A stretch of DNA of 64,000 bases, from NCBI GenBank assembly GCA_019843655.1, contig JACDQD010000004.1, positions 6,696,001 to 6,760,000 on the forward strand, read 5' to 3'. Shown here piece by piece: positions 1-14,373 of the stretch (the first letter of the stretch is position 1; every line of letters starts with the position of its first letter). The stretch is from Lethocerus indicus (lineage: Eukaryota; Arthropoda; Insecta; Hemiptera; Belostomatidae). The notes below the pieces were generated by a model. That model was not told the DNA's origin. It saw only the letters and a program-made list of their open reading frames with translations, and searched no databases. The translations under genes were made by a program, and so were the position numbers.

Positions 1-786
1 CAAATCTTGGGAAATTTGAAATATCAAACGGTAACATCTTTATTTAATTTTCCGCTACTAATTTCGAGTTTCAAGAGATCAAACGCGACTGATTGTTTCC
101 TCCGTGCGGGTTTAGCGCTAACAACATTAATTCTAACCCGCGTATATAACGCAGGAGTACACTGGATATATTATCCCGGCCGAAAGTGGAATTCAAGGGC
201 CTTCGTGTACCGGGGGCGCAAGAACGCCAGAGTAATATTCAGCCCGCGACCCGGGGTTGAATTAACGGGAAAATTATTCCCCCTAACGTGTTCAACTGTC
301 ATAATATTCTTGCCAAACCTCCGGAGGTCGCTTCTCTCGAAAATCAAGTTTGGGACGTTAGCGCGAAATCCTGGTTACGATCCCGGTAGACGGTGATTAA
401 AGCGATCCTCCGTCTCACTGGCGGTAGAATTAAATGGAGCTGAATAATCGTATTAAGTCGAAAGAGAGCGTTTATTAAAATATACAGAATAACTAATATT
501 GGGCTCGCGCGTTACGTCTTGTAACGTTAAGAGAAAAAATGAAAGCCGAAGACCGACGTGAATGTTTCTGTAGAGTGTGCACTCTCGATTGAAATCAGAA
601 AGAGAAATTTCATCCTGTCCAGTGTATAGGCATCAATCTGTGGGATCGTAGGCCGAGATATTAGATATTTGCGTAGTTACTAGATAGGAGAGAGAGAGAG
701 AGAGAAAGAGGACAATTAGGTAGGTTTAAGAAAGGCAATTCAAAGTGGGATACGTTTAACTGCTTCAATATTGTAATAAAATATCG
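1..786. other. Non-coding DNA, no gene seen
   Basis: The open frame at 7-396 has no ATG start, no domain and no repeat or codon pattern that I recognise. A short GA run (about 689-705) is the only low-complexity feature. Nothing else stands out. Confidence 0.5.
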
Positions 787-1056
787 CTGACCCTCTTCTT
801 TACACGGGGACTCCCCTTCATTATAAAACCTTTAAGGAACGTGTCCCGGAGAAGGCAATGCATATTTGATAACATCTGCCGAAGTCTCGTTCAAACGTAT
901 TAATGGCGTAATCAAACATTTCCGACCCTCTTCTCGGCATAGCCAACTCTCCCCATAACCATAAAAGTTGTAGGCTACGTGCCTTGGAGGAGCAATGTAT
1001 ATTTGATAGCATATTCCGAACTTCATTCGTCCAAGACTAACGTCATACTCTGTGTT
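787..1056. repeat. Diverged tandem duplication, two units of about 135 bp
   Basis: Unit 1 (about 787-921) and unit 2 (about 922-1056) align end to end. Both begin with CYGACCCTCTTCT, share a central ATAAAA and ACGTG, and then a GCAATGYATATTTGATARCAT block. The units are clearly related but have many substitutions and small indels. Two short minus-strand open frames run across the pair, and the indels put the equivalent stretches in different frames, so coding is unlikely. The origin is unknown; this could be a local duplication or part of a longer degenerate satellite. Confidence 0.7.
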
Positions 1057-4000
1057 CGTCAAGTGAGGTAAATCGTGCATTATTTTTGCAATAACCTAAT
1101 AGCTCTACCGCTATTAATTATGCAATCGGCCACTCGTCTCGGACAGATAGGACGTCCAATCAGATAATGGAGATATCGTCTATCGAAGGGACAGTGATGG
1201 AAAGTGAAACGAAAGTGGACCCCCGAGGGGACATTGGATCGTGATAATAGGGTTGTGGGAAGAGGGGGCGTGGTCCCCGGAACACAAATCGTCTTTGTTA
1301 AATGGTAATTGTCGTCGAAAGTGGCGTTTCAAGTGAATCTTATCGGGGGGTAAGGGGGGGCGGCGGCGGGAGGCGGTAGGACGCCGCCCCCAAACGATTC
1401 TGTCCCCCTCCCAATTCCTTTTCCTCCGCCCCCCGCACACTTCGGTAAAACTCGTGGCACGCATCTCTCTTTCTCCGGCGATACGCCCCCAGATTCAATT
1501 AACCCCTCCTGCCGATAGCGGAGCCCACCCCACCCCCCTTCGGTTAAGGGAAAAACGTTCGTCATTCTTTTTCCCGTGCCGATATCTGGAGGCGGCGGAG
1601 GCGAACGACCGAGCTCCAGACGGTTTGCTTCGGCGCCCGCCGTTAAAAATTTATTGCCCCTCCGCGATTTCATATTTTCTTTCTCTCTCTCTCCCTTTTT
1701 TTTATTCGGGCCCTAAACGCTTCTCGGTTATCGTCAACCGACCCTCCAAACGACATTTATTGCCGAAGCCGTTTCTTCAATCTGATCGCTAAGAATAATT
1801 TTCCGTTCGTTTTTCCGGCACATTTTATCCTAACCGATAACCCTCGTACATAATTCTGACTGGATTTGCTTCTCATCAGTACTCTCATCTGTTAGTGAGT
1901 AACACTAATTTTAATTTTTACGTTTCTATTACCGAAGTTGTTCTGTTTTTAATATGATTCCTTTTTAAAATTACACGGATTGAGGTAGAGAGGTTGTCTG
2001 TACGGAAAATTGTATAACTTCGTGTTTCTTACAAGTAACAATGTTGAAGCCGACCAATAACGGTGCCAGACCCCTCCTGTACGCTCTGAAAACCAGTATC
2101 ACGTGTACGGCTCGTTAATTTCTTCTAATAAATTCTTCAATGGCGCTAATACACATTAGTTTATCCCGGTTTCCTCAAGAATTTTCTCAACCAATCCTGA
2201 TGTAATAATTTGGTGATCCCAGACTTGGCAACACTTTCGGTATCAGCTTACATTTGTAGTTCGTATTTTGAGTTTTAAACTCTTCAGCTGCGAAAAGAAT
2301 TAGATAGCATACGAATTTCTACCTCTTGGGTTAATTATTTGTTTCAACGCATTTTTGTTCTTCAAATTCACAGTTGATTACTGGGAGATCTCTTGCGCCG
2401 AGGATATACTGAATTATACTGTAGTCTTTGGTGTGTGAACGGCGTTCACGATTGCGAGTACGAGACACACTCCTTCCTGACACCCAGCCAAGTGATTTCA
2501 GCCCCTATCCCTCCCCACCATCCCCCACCTCGACCTAGATGCTGCCGGGGCTCACAGTTGAGCCGCCGCCATCAGCGAGCGACTCGCATGGAATTGACAA
2601 GGTCTGAGCCGGTAAAGTGATGTGAGCGGGGGCGGGAGCGCTTGAAAGGCGGTGCAGGCCCCGCGGGGCCCCAGAACCGTCAAATGTTTTCCTATAATCC
2701 TCTCTCGCTCACAACTTCCAATTACCCCTTCCGCCACCCCCCCCCCGGGGCCCCGACACAACCACGCCAGCCCTTCCACATCCTCTCTAATATTCAACTA
2801 GTTTCAACAACAGTTATTCCGCCACTCACTGGGGATACATCGAATTAACGCGTCTTCGGATGGGAGCATTTAATTCACTGCACATATATTTACCTATATT
2901 TCCTTTTAGATTAAATGAAAACAGATTAACAAATAGGTACTTTATTTTTTTTTATTTATAATGAATCATTATTATCTACCAACATATAAATGGTGGTCAC
3001 ATTTTGTTCCTAATAAGACTACAGGAAATTATTAAATAATTTATTATTTTTACTAAAAAGGGAACAAGTCCTTACATTGAATTGATTCTTTGGCATTTGA
3101 AACACGGCGATTGTAATACAAATATTTCAGATAATGTGTCTACAAATAAAACAGACAACATCAAGAATTAAAGTGAAATATCAGGCAGAATGCTTCAAGG
3201 TATTTCGCATGGTTAGGACCGAAAAAGGGACATTTCGATTTGCTAAAGAATAGTAGTATTTACTAATTATATCCATATTCGCTTAGAGACTTAATGCTGG
3301 GTAAGTGACTGTAAGCTGGAAACGTATACGGCCATACTGTAGAAGATACGGCCGAACTTGTGAGAAGGGATAGAAACGTGAGAAGACACGCTAGAAAAAG
3401 GGTGGGGGGACAGAATACACCGCCATTTGTCCCCCCAGGGGTGTATTGTCGGCTCTGATTATAGTACGGGAGTGAGAGAAAAGGAGAAGGGAGAAGAAGG
3501 GGCACAAGGGCGTATATGTGGGACGGAGTGGGAGGGAGGTAGGAGAAGGCGCTAAGGACGGGACCGGAGGGATGTTCATTGTTGGGGCCGGGATTATTAA
3601 TTGTTGCGGGTAAGGTGGGCACAAAAGGAAGGGCCCGCTCGCTCTGTGTCCACGGACATTACACAGAGCCCCGACAAGGACAATGGCCCTGCCGAGGGCC
3701 GTTTCCAATGGGAATGAGTGGCGGGGGGCGGGCCGCCACCGCCTAGCAGCTCTCTAATGACACCGCAAAATCCTTTAGCCGCAGAGCCGCCCCCCACTCG
3801 CCACCCGTTGACCACTTTCCGCTGCCCGCCCCCACTGCATTTAGATCTTAGTACTCTCGCCAAGAATTCGATTTCTTAATAGCAAAGTCCTAATGGGCCA
3901 TGAAGAACATCTTCCACTACAATTTTGAACATACCAGACCGTATGACTTTATTTATAACGTATTTCATCGTACCTGTAAACAGTAATAGGTAACTGACAG

Positions 4001-5660
4001 TTATAATTGAATACTTCATCGGCAAAGCATATGTAAGTACCTCACCATATTTTTCTCGTAGGGTTATAGTAAAGACTACACCGAAAGGTCTAAACCTATG
4101 ACCGAATGGGGGTCCGAATATTTGGCAAACAATTACTTAGAATTGCATTAATATTATTTGTAGTTTTAAAACACTTAATTCTGTGCAAGATAAGCCTAAT
4201 CGGAGTATCAATGTAGTTTCCTGCAGTTTGTTAGTTGCTTCAGTTTCAAACCTCATTTCTTTTGAAATTTTCAAACTAATTTCAGTGAAAATTAATTTCT
4301 TTCAAGGGATAAAAACGTTAAATGAAATATTTGAGCTTTCTTATTATAAATAATGTATATTATGGTGTGAGTACAATGAATATCATTATCTCAGCTTTAA
4401 TTATTTTAATTATAAAGGTAAAGAAACATGTTTTATAGTGATAAAAATAGTTCGATCAGTTATGTGGACATAGTTTAAGAATATCCGTGGGAATACTGTA
4501 AAATATTTCTGTTTTCTAATAAAATTTGATTCTCGCTCCCCACAGCTCCTATATATGATGGCGGATCGAATCGTTTTCTTTTAAATATTTACACATCAAA
4601 AGAGGAAATATCCCGGCAAACAAAACGTGCTCTGGTTTCTTCCGTTCTCTCCGGCTGAACTAATATCTGGGAGGTTTTTCCTTCTCCCCTACTCCATCCA
4701 TCGTTCCCTCGGGATTACACAATAAGATCCCCCCCTCTCCATTTTCTCAACCCCTCCCTCTCACTCTCTCTCTCTGTCTCTCTCGGAATATACCGGTTCT
4801 ATGGGGATATCAATTCGGCAAATATGTCCCTGATAAAATGCCATCCTTCCTACCGGCTTTGATCTCCGCTCTGAGTCTGTCTGCCGGATATTTTCCCTTT
4901 GGTCTTCGCGGCTCTAATGCAAACTTCGGCGAAATAAAGAGGAAGATACAATTAAAAGAATCCGCATTTGTAATAAAATTATTTAGGAGAGGTTTCGGGC
5001 TGCCGTAAAAGGGGGGCCCATCGGGCTATTGTTGTGGGGGGAGGAAGGGGGTTCTCTGCATTAAACAAATGAGATTTCTGCGTTATTTTTTCGTCCCTTC
5101 TCTGAATTGCCGGAGTTAAATCGCTGTATCGTGTTTTTCTTCTACACAGGCACGGTGAGTAATGTTATTTTGAAATTTGGGACGTTGTAAACCTACTACT
5201 GACGTTCCTGGAAAGGGGACGAATTTGAAGGAAGGCGCAATAAATTAAGAAAAGAGTTTGAAATATAACCGGTAAACATAAAAAGAGTAAATAAAAAATG
5301 TTAATGATTTCCAGTTTGAAAAATTGTTTGAAACATTATATTTGTGCGCTTGGTGGGGCATAGAGGACACTACAGAGGAGCAATTATTTCGATTAAACCT
5401 CAGGTCTTGAGCATGGGAATGAAAGGCAGTATATAGCAATCCTACAATCCGTATATGGCACGTCCTTACTAGTGAGAAGATTAATTTATAGTTGCATCCA
5501 CAATCACTCAATAATGTAATTAAAATTTTAATAATATTGTTATAAATTATTTACAGGATTGCGAGCCGTACTCTGAGAGATTTCTGGAGTAAGTATCCGC
5601 AAGTTGCGACAAGGCGTGTAGTTTATTTCTAGTGAAATCATTTCGGCTTTCATTTTCATA
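1057..5660. other. Non-coding DNA with GC-rich and purine-rich blocks
   Basis: GC-rich blocks sit at about 1330-1660, 2490-2780 and 3600-3840, separated by AT-rich DNA. A purine-rich plus-strand stretch lies at about 3440-3600. A CT-rich tract lies at 4755-4784. Pyrimidine runs at 2502-2526 (CCCC, CCC, CCCC, CCCCC with short loops) could form a G-quadruplex on the minus strand. Overlapping open frames on both strands at 1180-1792 and 3263-3863 are compositional and show no domain, start context or splice structure. Confidence 0.5.
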
Positions 5661-5744
5661 AGAAAATAATAATTTCCGAATATATTTATCCAGATGTTGG
5701 TTGGGCGCGATCGATACCGGGGTCCCTCTTCATCGCATGCACTC

Positions 5745-5882
5745 GGGTTGGGGTTGGGGGGTGGCGGCTCCGGTGTTGTCCAACCCAAGCACGTACGTAG
5801 AAAAGGGGTTTTCGCTAATAAAGGGGGCCGAGTTTATCCGTGGGCCTCTGGGGTGGGGGCGGTTTAGAGGGGCGGGGAGGGG
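5745..5882 (+). other. Cluster of two G-quadruplex-capable tracts
   Basis: The plus strand has GGG, GGGG, GGGGGG and GG runs with TT/T loops at 5745-5765. At 5850-5882 it has GGGG, GGGGG, GGGG, GGGG and GGGG with short loops. The second fits the usual four-run pattern with G3 or more. Both lie within one GC-rich block (about 5690-6060). Folding and function are inferences; no gene or transcript start is visible next to them. Confidence 0.5.
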
Positions 5883-8100
5883 TTGAAGGGCCCGCCGCTG
5901 CCCGGCCGGTAGTTAATTCCGCTCCCGGGAAAACTGCCTCCGCCCCCGCAAACCGTTCGCAGGCTCCGACTTAAATTGCTGCCCTTAACGGCTGTCCGAC
6001 CGGCGGTAGGGGTAGTGGCGGCTGGCGGGGGCGGGTTGTACCGGTCGGAGGAGGACTATCGGTGCGCCCTCTAATTGTGTAGCGCACACAAATCACGAGG
6101 CGACCGCGTCATATATTGCCCTTGTCCCTCGATGATTTACTGAATAAATGCTTTCCACCGTCATTCCACTGGCCGCACCGGCGTAGCACTATGAATCGTT
6201 AGCCGCATAGCAGACCGGCTATGTACAGTCTATGTACGTCTTAAAATATAATCGTATACATTTAATTCTGCGTAATTCTTAATTATAGTACATATTCTGG
6301 CCTTTCTATATTTGCGTACATATATTTCTTGAATTTAAATAGGATATTATGAATCAGTCGTCTAATGGAGAAAATATTATCATTTGCAACTTAAATACAT
6401 ATTTATTAAAACAAATTCCATTTAAATAATACGAGACATTCTTAGCAAGTATTGATATGCACAAATCAATATTTCAACATGTTCCTCTAAAGAGGTCCGC
6501 TAAGGTTTAAGGTATCGGCCAAACGATAGTAGGTATTTTCCGCGATATCGCCGTTTCAGAACCGGACCTATATGGTACTAGAAGCGTGTGTTCTAGTAGG
6601 CCCTCTCGATGATACCGGCCGTGAGACCGATGCTGTTCCCGCCGCAAGGAGCCCTGATTTAGTGTGCAGTAAGCCAGACCAGCCACACCCTCGATACGGC
6701 GGGTTTAAATTATGTGCTCCGGAAAAAGCTTTCACGGGTAGAGAAGGGGATCTTCCATCCTCGCGAGCGTTCAGTGATGGTTCGGGGGGCGGGGGAAACA
6801 AACTTATATTTCCGGGATTTGGGCTCTCCTTTAAAACAAGGCTCCGAAACTCACCCTCGCCGTTTGCAACAACGGGGATGGAACTCGGCCTTCTAGCCTT
6901 TTTCGTGTTGAACAATTTCTGTCACCCCCACCAACCTTTCTCCTCCCACCCTTTCCTCCACCCCAACTCCTAGCCCTAACCCCCTAAAGCGCCACTTTAC
7001 GACTAAAACGGTTTCCTTTTACTCGCCGTTGTTTTTCCCTTCTCGCAAATGCGGACTGAGTTCTTCCGAGCGGTCGGCGAACGAATTCATAACTAGAGGC
7101 GGGGCCGGGGTGAAGGAATGGTCGGGAGGGAGGGGCTTGTCTTGGCGGGGGCGGAGGGTTCCATTTTCCCCCTCCGGACTAAAGAAAATTTATTAATCCG
7201 CACTTTTTCTTAGAAAGCTCTCTCCGGCAAGCATTTATCAAAAGCCCAGTTTAGGGGCGGGCGGTCGGCCATTGTTATTTATGCCCGGACTCTCTCGGGA
7301 TATTCCCAATGGGAGCGGTGGGGGGGGAGGAGTTCCAAACGAAAATATATTAAACACTAATGCCCGCCCGGTATTCCTCCGGGGCTGATTTACGCATTGT
7401 GCTTTTCAGCAAATTTGTCGCGGTACACTGCGGACTAATAATCCGCCACTGCCTGTATTGCTAAGACTACACTCACGGTAGACAAGATACAACTATAGTT
7501 ATTCGCAAAAGCGATTAAAAACCCATTCATTTAATACATAAAAATAAAGAAAAACTCATTCTGAAAATATTTCTTGCGATAATTCATCGTCTTTGAATAT
7601 ATTTCACTTTTCGAGGTAATGAAATTCTCTCGGACTATGAGACCGTAATAATTGCGAATATTTAATAACTTATTATTTACTTATTCATTTATCCTCACAA
7701 TTAATGTGCCATACCGGTGTAAAATAGGGGACGGACGACAAGGAAATTGACCGTTTTACATAAAAAGGTCCTTGAATTACGCGAGGGGGAAGCAAAAAAA
7801 AAATTCCGTCTCAAATTAGCTTTGAATTTGGCACGGCGAAAATTTACCCCCATTCCCCTCACCTCTTCCCTCCGTGGGAGATTCTCAAACGAAAGGGAGA
7901 AAACGTGGGAGCCTTTCTCAAAAGGTAAACGACCGACGTATGAGAGGCTCAGGCAGGGCTGGCGAGGTTTACCTTAACGAGTGTACTCCAAGAGCGCGCG
8001 CATCATCTTTCTTAAACCTTCCGCCCCTTTTTTTCTAGATATTTTCAAGTGCGCCCCCGCCCCGCCGTGAAAATAAGAAGAAAAAAAGGAAACTGAAAAG
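5883..8100. other. Non-coding DNA, large GC-rich block 6580-7420
   Basis: A compositionally GC-rich stretch at about 6580-7420 carries overlapping open frames on both strands (6568-6973), which argues against either being a gene. Three closely spaced G runs at 7124-7135 followed by GGGGG near 7147 give a weaker quadruplex candidate. The DNA from 7440 to 7740 is AT-rich with nothing recognisable. Confidence 0.5.
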
Positions 8101-11100
8101 AAATCGGGAGCGCCGTTTGAAAACCGGGAAGGGGCCGGACCATTCAGGAGGCGTTCTATGCGCCTACTTGTTAGCCGGGGGAATTAGAAACACGCCGCAT
8201 TGCCTCCAGAATGTGCAGCGGTTGGTTAAAAATATGATTTCGAAAGGAATATTTTCGTTAAATATGTATCCCCTATCTAGACCTAGCGGAAGAAGTAAAT
8301 TCGCGAATGCGTATTTAAAAACCACTGAAATCAGTTTTTCTATTTGAAAATTATTTATATAAGAGATCGATCGTTTAGTCTATCACATTTTCATTTAATC
8401 ACTATATTCGGATAAGAATTGGATAATAACTTTCTTACAGCACTTAATTTTCTCTAGTTGTAAAATTATATTAAAAAACGCGCGATATCCACAAAAAAGA
8501 ACTTGACGATTCAACGAATATACCCGGTATGCTGTACGGTAAATATGTATTTATTTATTAATGAAATAATATTGTTAATGCTTTATATTCTGTGAGGCTG
8601 TTACAGGTTTTGTTCGAAACTCTTCAAAACACTCGATAATTCAAAAATTTGAAAATATTTATCCTGCAGTCGATTTTGATGACGCGGCAATCCTTCCTCC
8701 CGCACCCACCCCCCGGCCTGTCGTTAGCCCGGGCCCCATCGAATTGAAATATTCCCCAGCCGCCCAATAAGTGGCCATGAAAAGTTCTTCCCCTCGGGTC
8801 GCTCCGTTCTTTCGTTCGCCGCTCAACTGGAAATCGTTCAACGGAAGTGAAATATAGCGGGATAAGCAAATCGGCGGGATGAAACGGCGACGGTTCCGGC
8901 GGGCGTGAAAACGGGCCGGGAAGACGAATGCCGGACGACAAATCAGGGATCAATTGAAAGGAAATGATTTCCGTATTAATCATTTGTTTGTTTCACGGCC
9001 TCTCCGGAGGACTCCTCCCTGAACACGGTGTTCAGTCAATGTCAAGTTTTCAACTGAGACGATATATATACACGCCGGCCAGGAGGCGGCCTCTCCCAAG
9101 GGAGACAATACCGATTTTTCAACACCCGATCCGCCCTTGGAAATCCCTTTGTATTCAAAGGGGCAAAGGTATGTGAAAACCAGCTTGAAAAACAAATAAA
9201 TCAACACACCTTCTTATCTTAATAATTTCTTACTGTCACGTATTTATGTCAACTATTTCCGATATTGATAACGAATGCTTTTAGTTATTCCTTTGGTAAG
9301 TAACCGAATAAGAAATCAGTAACCGAATAATAAAATATAACAGTGAATTATTTCATTTTATTAATATAGAGCTGACTTGAGAGCTGTATTTTTTGGCGTC
9401 GTCCATGGAAAAAATAATTAACAATTAAATGTAATAATTCTATCAATGCTGGAACATAAATCGCACATATACTAAATTAGAGAAAACTACAGTCATGTTT
9501 TCCTCTGAATTATCATGGAAACGTCAATTGTAATAATTGGTCGGCGGGTGCCCGCCTACTGCAGCGTCAACTTTTTTTATCCGATCAGAGGTTTCGACGC
9601 TTCCGGTGTCATTTCTCTCGCTCGCGTAACACGAGTCGCATAACCGTCTCTTTCTAACCGGGCAACGGGACCGGTTCGGTCTCCTAACTAAACAACCGCA
9701 ATGAGCCGCCGTTCTGCTCCCCGCCGCCCCCCCCATCCACCGACCACCATCCCCTAGCCAACCTAATTAAATTACGAGGCCACACAGAGAGGGCTACCAA
9801 AATAATCCCGTTCTGGCGGAATTTGCCCGGCAATTTTTTTTTTGGCCAAAAAACTGGTAGTCATTGAGTTGGTGCGGGCCGCAGGACAAATTACATTAGG
9901 TTATCCTGCACGCGGTCACTTTGCTTTTACACGCGGATTTGATGCATCGCCAGATTATATTCCATTATTTTCTAAAAATTAATTGCAGTAATAAACATTT
10001 TGTACCTGTGACTGTTCGCCCGAACGAAAAAAGAGTGTAAATAGATAATTCTCATTCTGAATCGGAAGACGTCAAATTGTACGATTATTTCGTGCTGGGT
10101 TATGTGGGGCGAACGCGGGAAGACCTGAAAAAGTTATCGCAATTCTCGTCCTGTTCGGAAAAAGGGAATTGTAAATGGAAGGACAATTGGCAGTCCGATT
10201 CGGGTAGAACAAATATAGGAATTGGGAAGTCGGTTATACCGCCCCGCGCCCACAACTCCCAAACATTGCCGCCTTCACGGGCAACAGGAGAGAGACTTTT
10301 CTTGACGCGAAGAAGGCCGAAACAAACTTTTAATTGGACACCGGTGTATCGTCTCCGGGCCCGGCGCAGGGGGTTGCCACGGGCTACTGGGGCGGTCTCC
10401 GTTAAACCCGGACACAAATTACATCTTCATGGGCGGCGGCGTAACCCCCCCGCCACTATCCTAAGACTACCAGCCGGCTTATCGGTCCCCCCCACCCTTC
10501 CGAGGAACAATAAGTCCCCGCCACCACCCCCACCCCCACATCATACCCACGTCCCACCGAAATCCCCTCAACTCCGTTCAAATTACGTGACACAATCCGA
10601 AGTTCGGAATTATATTCGGCGGAGGGATCGGCGCCAACCGGGGCGTCGAGGAATGGAGGAGCGGGAAAATATTGGCGTGCTCTTGAGTGCAGGGGCAAAG
10701 GAAAGAAAATGTTCCACAACTCAATTATTTGACAATTTAAAAAGAAAATAAATGACTTGTGGCTCCTATTATCTTCTAACGGTCAATAACCTACTTTCAA
10801 TTTGATCCAATTTTTTTACTAAAATTTTTCTTGGATTTGGATATCCGTGTTTTCTGTGAAAGACCCCCCAAACAAGTAAAAATCTGGCGAAAAAGAACAC
10901 AGGCGATGACCTCGCCTGAGGAAAAGGGATTAAGAAGTTGATTTACTATTGGCGCAGGGTATTTTAAATACCTGACAGCGTAGGCCCCCCAACTGAACTT
11001 GTTAGGTAGTGAACCACCGATCAATAGATATGGTATTATAACAAAGAATAGAATTAATTATTGTGAACGACATATAAAATATTTTCATGAGCGCGTATAT

Positions 11101-14100
11101 TAGTTATATTGTCTAAATACCATTTATTATCGCTCTAAAAATCGAGTTACATAGGAATCGTTTTAACTTGTTCTACTACTTCATTTAAATGTATCCATGA
11201 TATTTCCAGTATTAAATTCAACTCTGACATTAAGCATGTACAGTTTAAAGACAGCATTTTTATCCGGACAACAGAGTTTTTCAAACCACAAATCGCCTTT
11301 ATGAAGTTCTAATTGCGCCATTATATTATTATCGGGTAGGTAAACTTCTTACACCTTTATTATAGCGCCCCTTAATGGATTCCGGCTAGTTAATGAAATT
11401 TGATAATTTGTCCCGATAATGACGGCCGGAACAACAGGTCAAAACTGCGCTCGGCAACGAAATATTACAGAGCCGTCAGCGGTAAAAAAAGGAATAGCCA
11501 CCGCTTTCTGTTATGAAGAAAGCTTACGTGACTCCCCTTAATGGCTTCGATAATAGCAATAAGTTTTCCTCCGATGGCGATAGCAACTTCGGTGTATAAT
11601 TATAGATTCATAAGTGTACACGGTGCAGACCGATCTGATAACAGTCTATATTAAAATTTTAATAGTACATTTTCTAAATCATTTCCTTTCAAATTTACAT
11701 TATAATATACACACTATTGTTTGTGTTGGTTGAGGTAGATTATATTATTTTGTTAGGAATTACTATCGATGTGCCTCTCAAACAATATTGTTCAATTGAA
11801 GATTAAGTTAAGAAATATTAGGTTTATTTCACAAACGAAACATGTAATACAAATTTGGCTGAAAATGATAATGATAAATGGGAGGGTTGCGGTTACCACA
11901 TTTCTGTCTGTTACATGTAGGATCCTTGGTACAATGCTAGACAGGTTTCATGATGGCGCCAGTAGCAATCCTTAAACAACATTTTAATTAGCCCAATCGT
12001 GTACACAGTATAATATTTTATTGTATACACAGGACTCGAAACTATAGCTGAAATCAATTTAGTCACTGTAATTAGGCAGACATTTTCATGTTTTGTGATA
12101 GACATACCGCCGGATAGTGGTATTTTAGGGGGCTTCAAGGGATGTAAATGAGACAGCTTATGCTCTCTGGCTGAGTATAAAGGGTGATTTATGGACGGCG
12201 CGATTTTACGACGTACCATATTCCTTATGTCCGACGTCCCTCGATGACCTTGGATGGCAATCAGGAGGGGCGAGGTCGTATAAATTACGACCCCAGTCAC
12301 CGATAGGATCTATTCTCCTTTCGGACGGGGCGAATCCACGCCGGAGAAAAATCTAATAACTCGGTTCGTCGTTGGTAGATGGGGGTATTGGGTGGTGGGT
12401 CGAAAGTTGGTGAGGGCAATAAAAAGGGAGACCAATAAAGGCGAGCGGGCAACAGGTCCCACCGGCCGCTGTGACCCGCCCGCCGCCGGTTAAAAACTTT
12501 TTTGTTTTCCCCATACACGTCTCTGTGGAGAAACAACAACGGTACAGCTCAGGAAAACCGATCTGGCAGACTGAGACCGGGAAACTGAAATGCGAACATT
12601 AAGGCCAAGCGATAATGTACATATTTAGTAGAGGCCACAAATGATCTATAAATTAAGATTTCAGAGTAAAATGTAAAAATTATAGAAATATCATTAACAA
12701 ATATTCGGTGAGGTGAACAACATCGCTTCTTTGAGTCCTCTCTCTTCATTACTCCAACATTTGAGGGGGTGTGTATGCCTGCTATACTACATTACCAATA
12801 TTCTTCTAGACACAGATTCTTTTCCAGTGTATTATCCGAATCATTTCGAAACCATAGACACTCTGAATAATCGGAATACAGGTTTACAGTCCAGATACTT
12901 TGGCTGATGTATTTATATGTTCCGTTGATAATAAATAGTCTTTCCTCTGTATTGGAAATTTGGACTATTTACCTATATTCCTGAAGGACTGGGGAAGCAC
13001 AAAGCACTATTGTTCACCATCTTTGAGAAAATATGTTCGATGTATTTTACATAGAACATATTAGGACGTTTAGCTGCGAATATGCTTTGAATTTGATTGT
13101 CGATTCCATCCGGCCCATGGTTGAAATTATTTCAGTAAGCGAGAATATGATTATGCGATGTTAAACGCGAAATACACCGTCGGCAATGCAACAAACTGCT
13201 AGAATATCATAGCTCTCCGCCGTCATTGTATATAGCTGGAGTGATATTAAAACGGAAATCAGAAAGGATAAGCAAAAAAAAAATTGCACCGTCTTCTTCT
13301 CTCCGCCCCTTCTTCGGATTAAACTCGGGCTCCCACAAGACTCATGATGGTGGTGGGGAGTGCGGTGGGTATGGGTACGAGTGTGTATCGGGGGGGGATT
13401 GCTGCTTTGTGATGCATAGGACGTGTAAGGGAATTTCCCCTCCGCTGCCCCCAACCACCCCCGCACTCCGACGCACTTCCACCGACTATGGTAGGCTGCA
13501 ACCGGTTACCTGCTGGTTGAGATAGACCCGCACTGTAATTCAGGGCAACCCGGCCGGCTGTGAGGGGGTCGGGTCGGGTACGGAAAGAGGAAAATAAAGA
13601 AGGACGTGGCTCCAGATTAAGGGATGAACGCTACCGACGCTTCTGTCTACGGTCATAAGAACGTGTGTGCATTTCGGTTTCAGGGTAACGTTCTCGGTAC
13701 GCTCTCCGATAATAGTGTTGGAAACATTATTTTGTTTTCCATTCCGGATGACCACACTCATAGATGGATTATGATATGTTTTCTGAAAGGAAGCATTTAA
13801 AAATTAAGAGCTTTTTTATTGTCCTTCTATTACAATATAATGAGCGTTGAACTGAATATTTCGGAAAATTATAATATGCACGTTGCTATACATACTGGTA
13901 ACAGTGGTTACTGGTTAGAACTGACGCGGTTTGACTATATAATATTTTAACACATAAAATATGGACGGCTTGACATTCCGAATGTTTGCAGTGCTTCAGA
14001 TAAATATCATTACCAATTCATTATTAATCAACCATCATTATCATTATATTAAATAGGAATTTGCTGTTATGTAAATATAGTTTAAAAACTAGTCCATGTA

Positions 14101-14370
14101 TTCACAATGGTCCGACTCAGAAATAAGTTAATGTATAGGGGTCAAGCGAGGTAGTTCCTTAGGAGAGGAACCATTTCCAAAAGAATTATCTACATATATC
14201 TACAAAGGGAGCAAAAGAGGTCTCCCTGTGCCATATTTAACGGTTGAGTGGGCAAATGTAAGGAATTAACCCCGGGGCTGACATTTGGGCTATCTTTGTG
14301 GTTTTTGGTCGGCGCTTGGTGGGGTCGGCTCTGCTATGAATTGGCATTGTTTCACAGGCTGGTGAGGGGG
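8101..14370. other. Non-coding DNA with alternating GC and AT bands
   Basis: GC-rich blocks lie at about 8690-8960, 9540-9790, 10210-10660, 12300-12490 and 13300-13560. The longest open frame is 10077-10751 (224 codons, plus strand). Its product is low-complexity (Arg/Pro-rich, with a run of prolines from the C tract at 10517-10539), it has no ATG at its start, and it shows no domain, so I do not call it a gene. A 13-bp direct repeat (AGTAACCGAATAA) occurs twice near 9298 and 9319. Confidence 0.5.
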
Positions 14371-14373
14371 CCC

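Noticed and set aside
1980..2002. let-7-like string TGAGGTAG followed by GGTTGT
   Set aside because: The mature sequence does not match along its length, and the flanks do not fold into a let-7-type hairpin.
10077..10751. 224-codon open frame, plus strand
   Set aside because: It has no ATG at the start and a low-complexity Arg/Pro product, and a C-run gives the proline stretch. Minus-strand frames overlap it and there is no domain. GC-rich composition explains its length.
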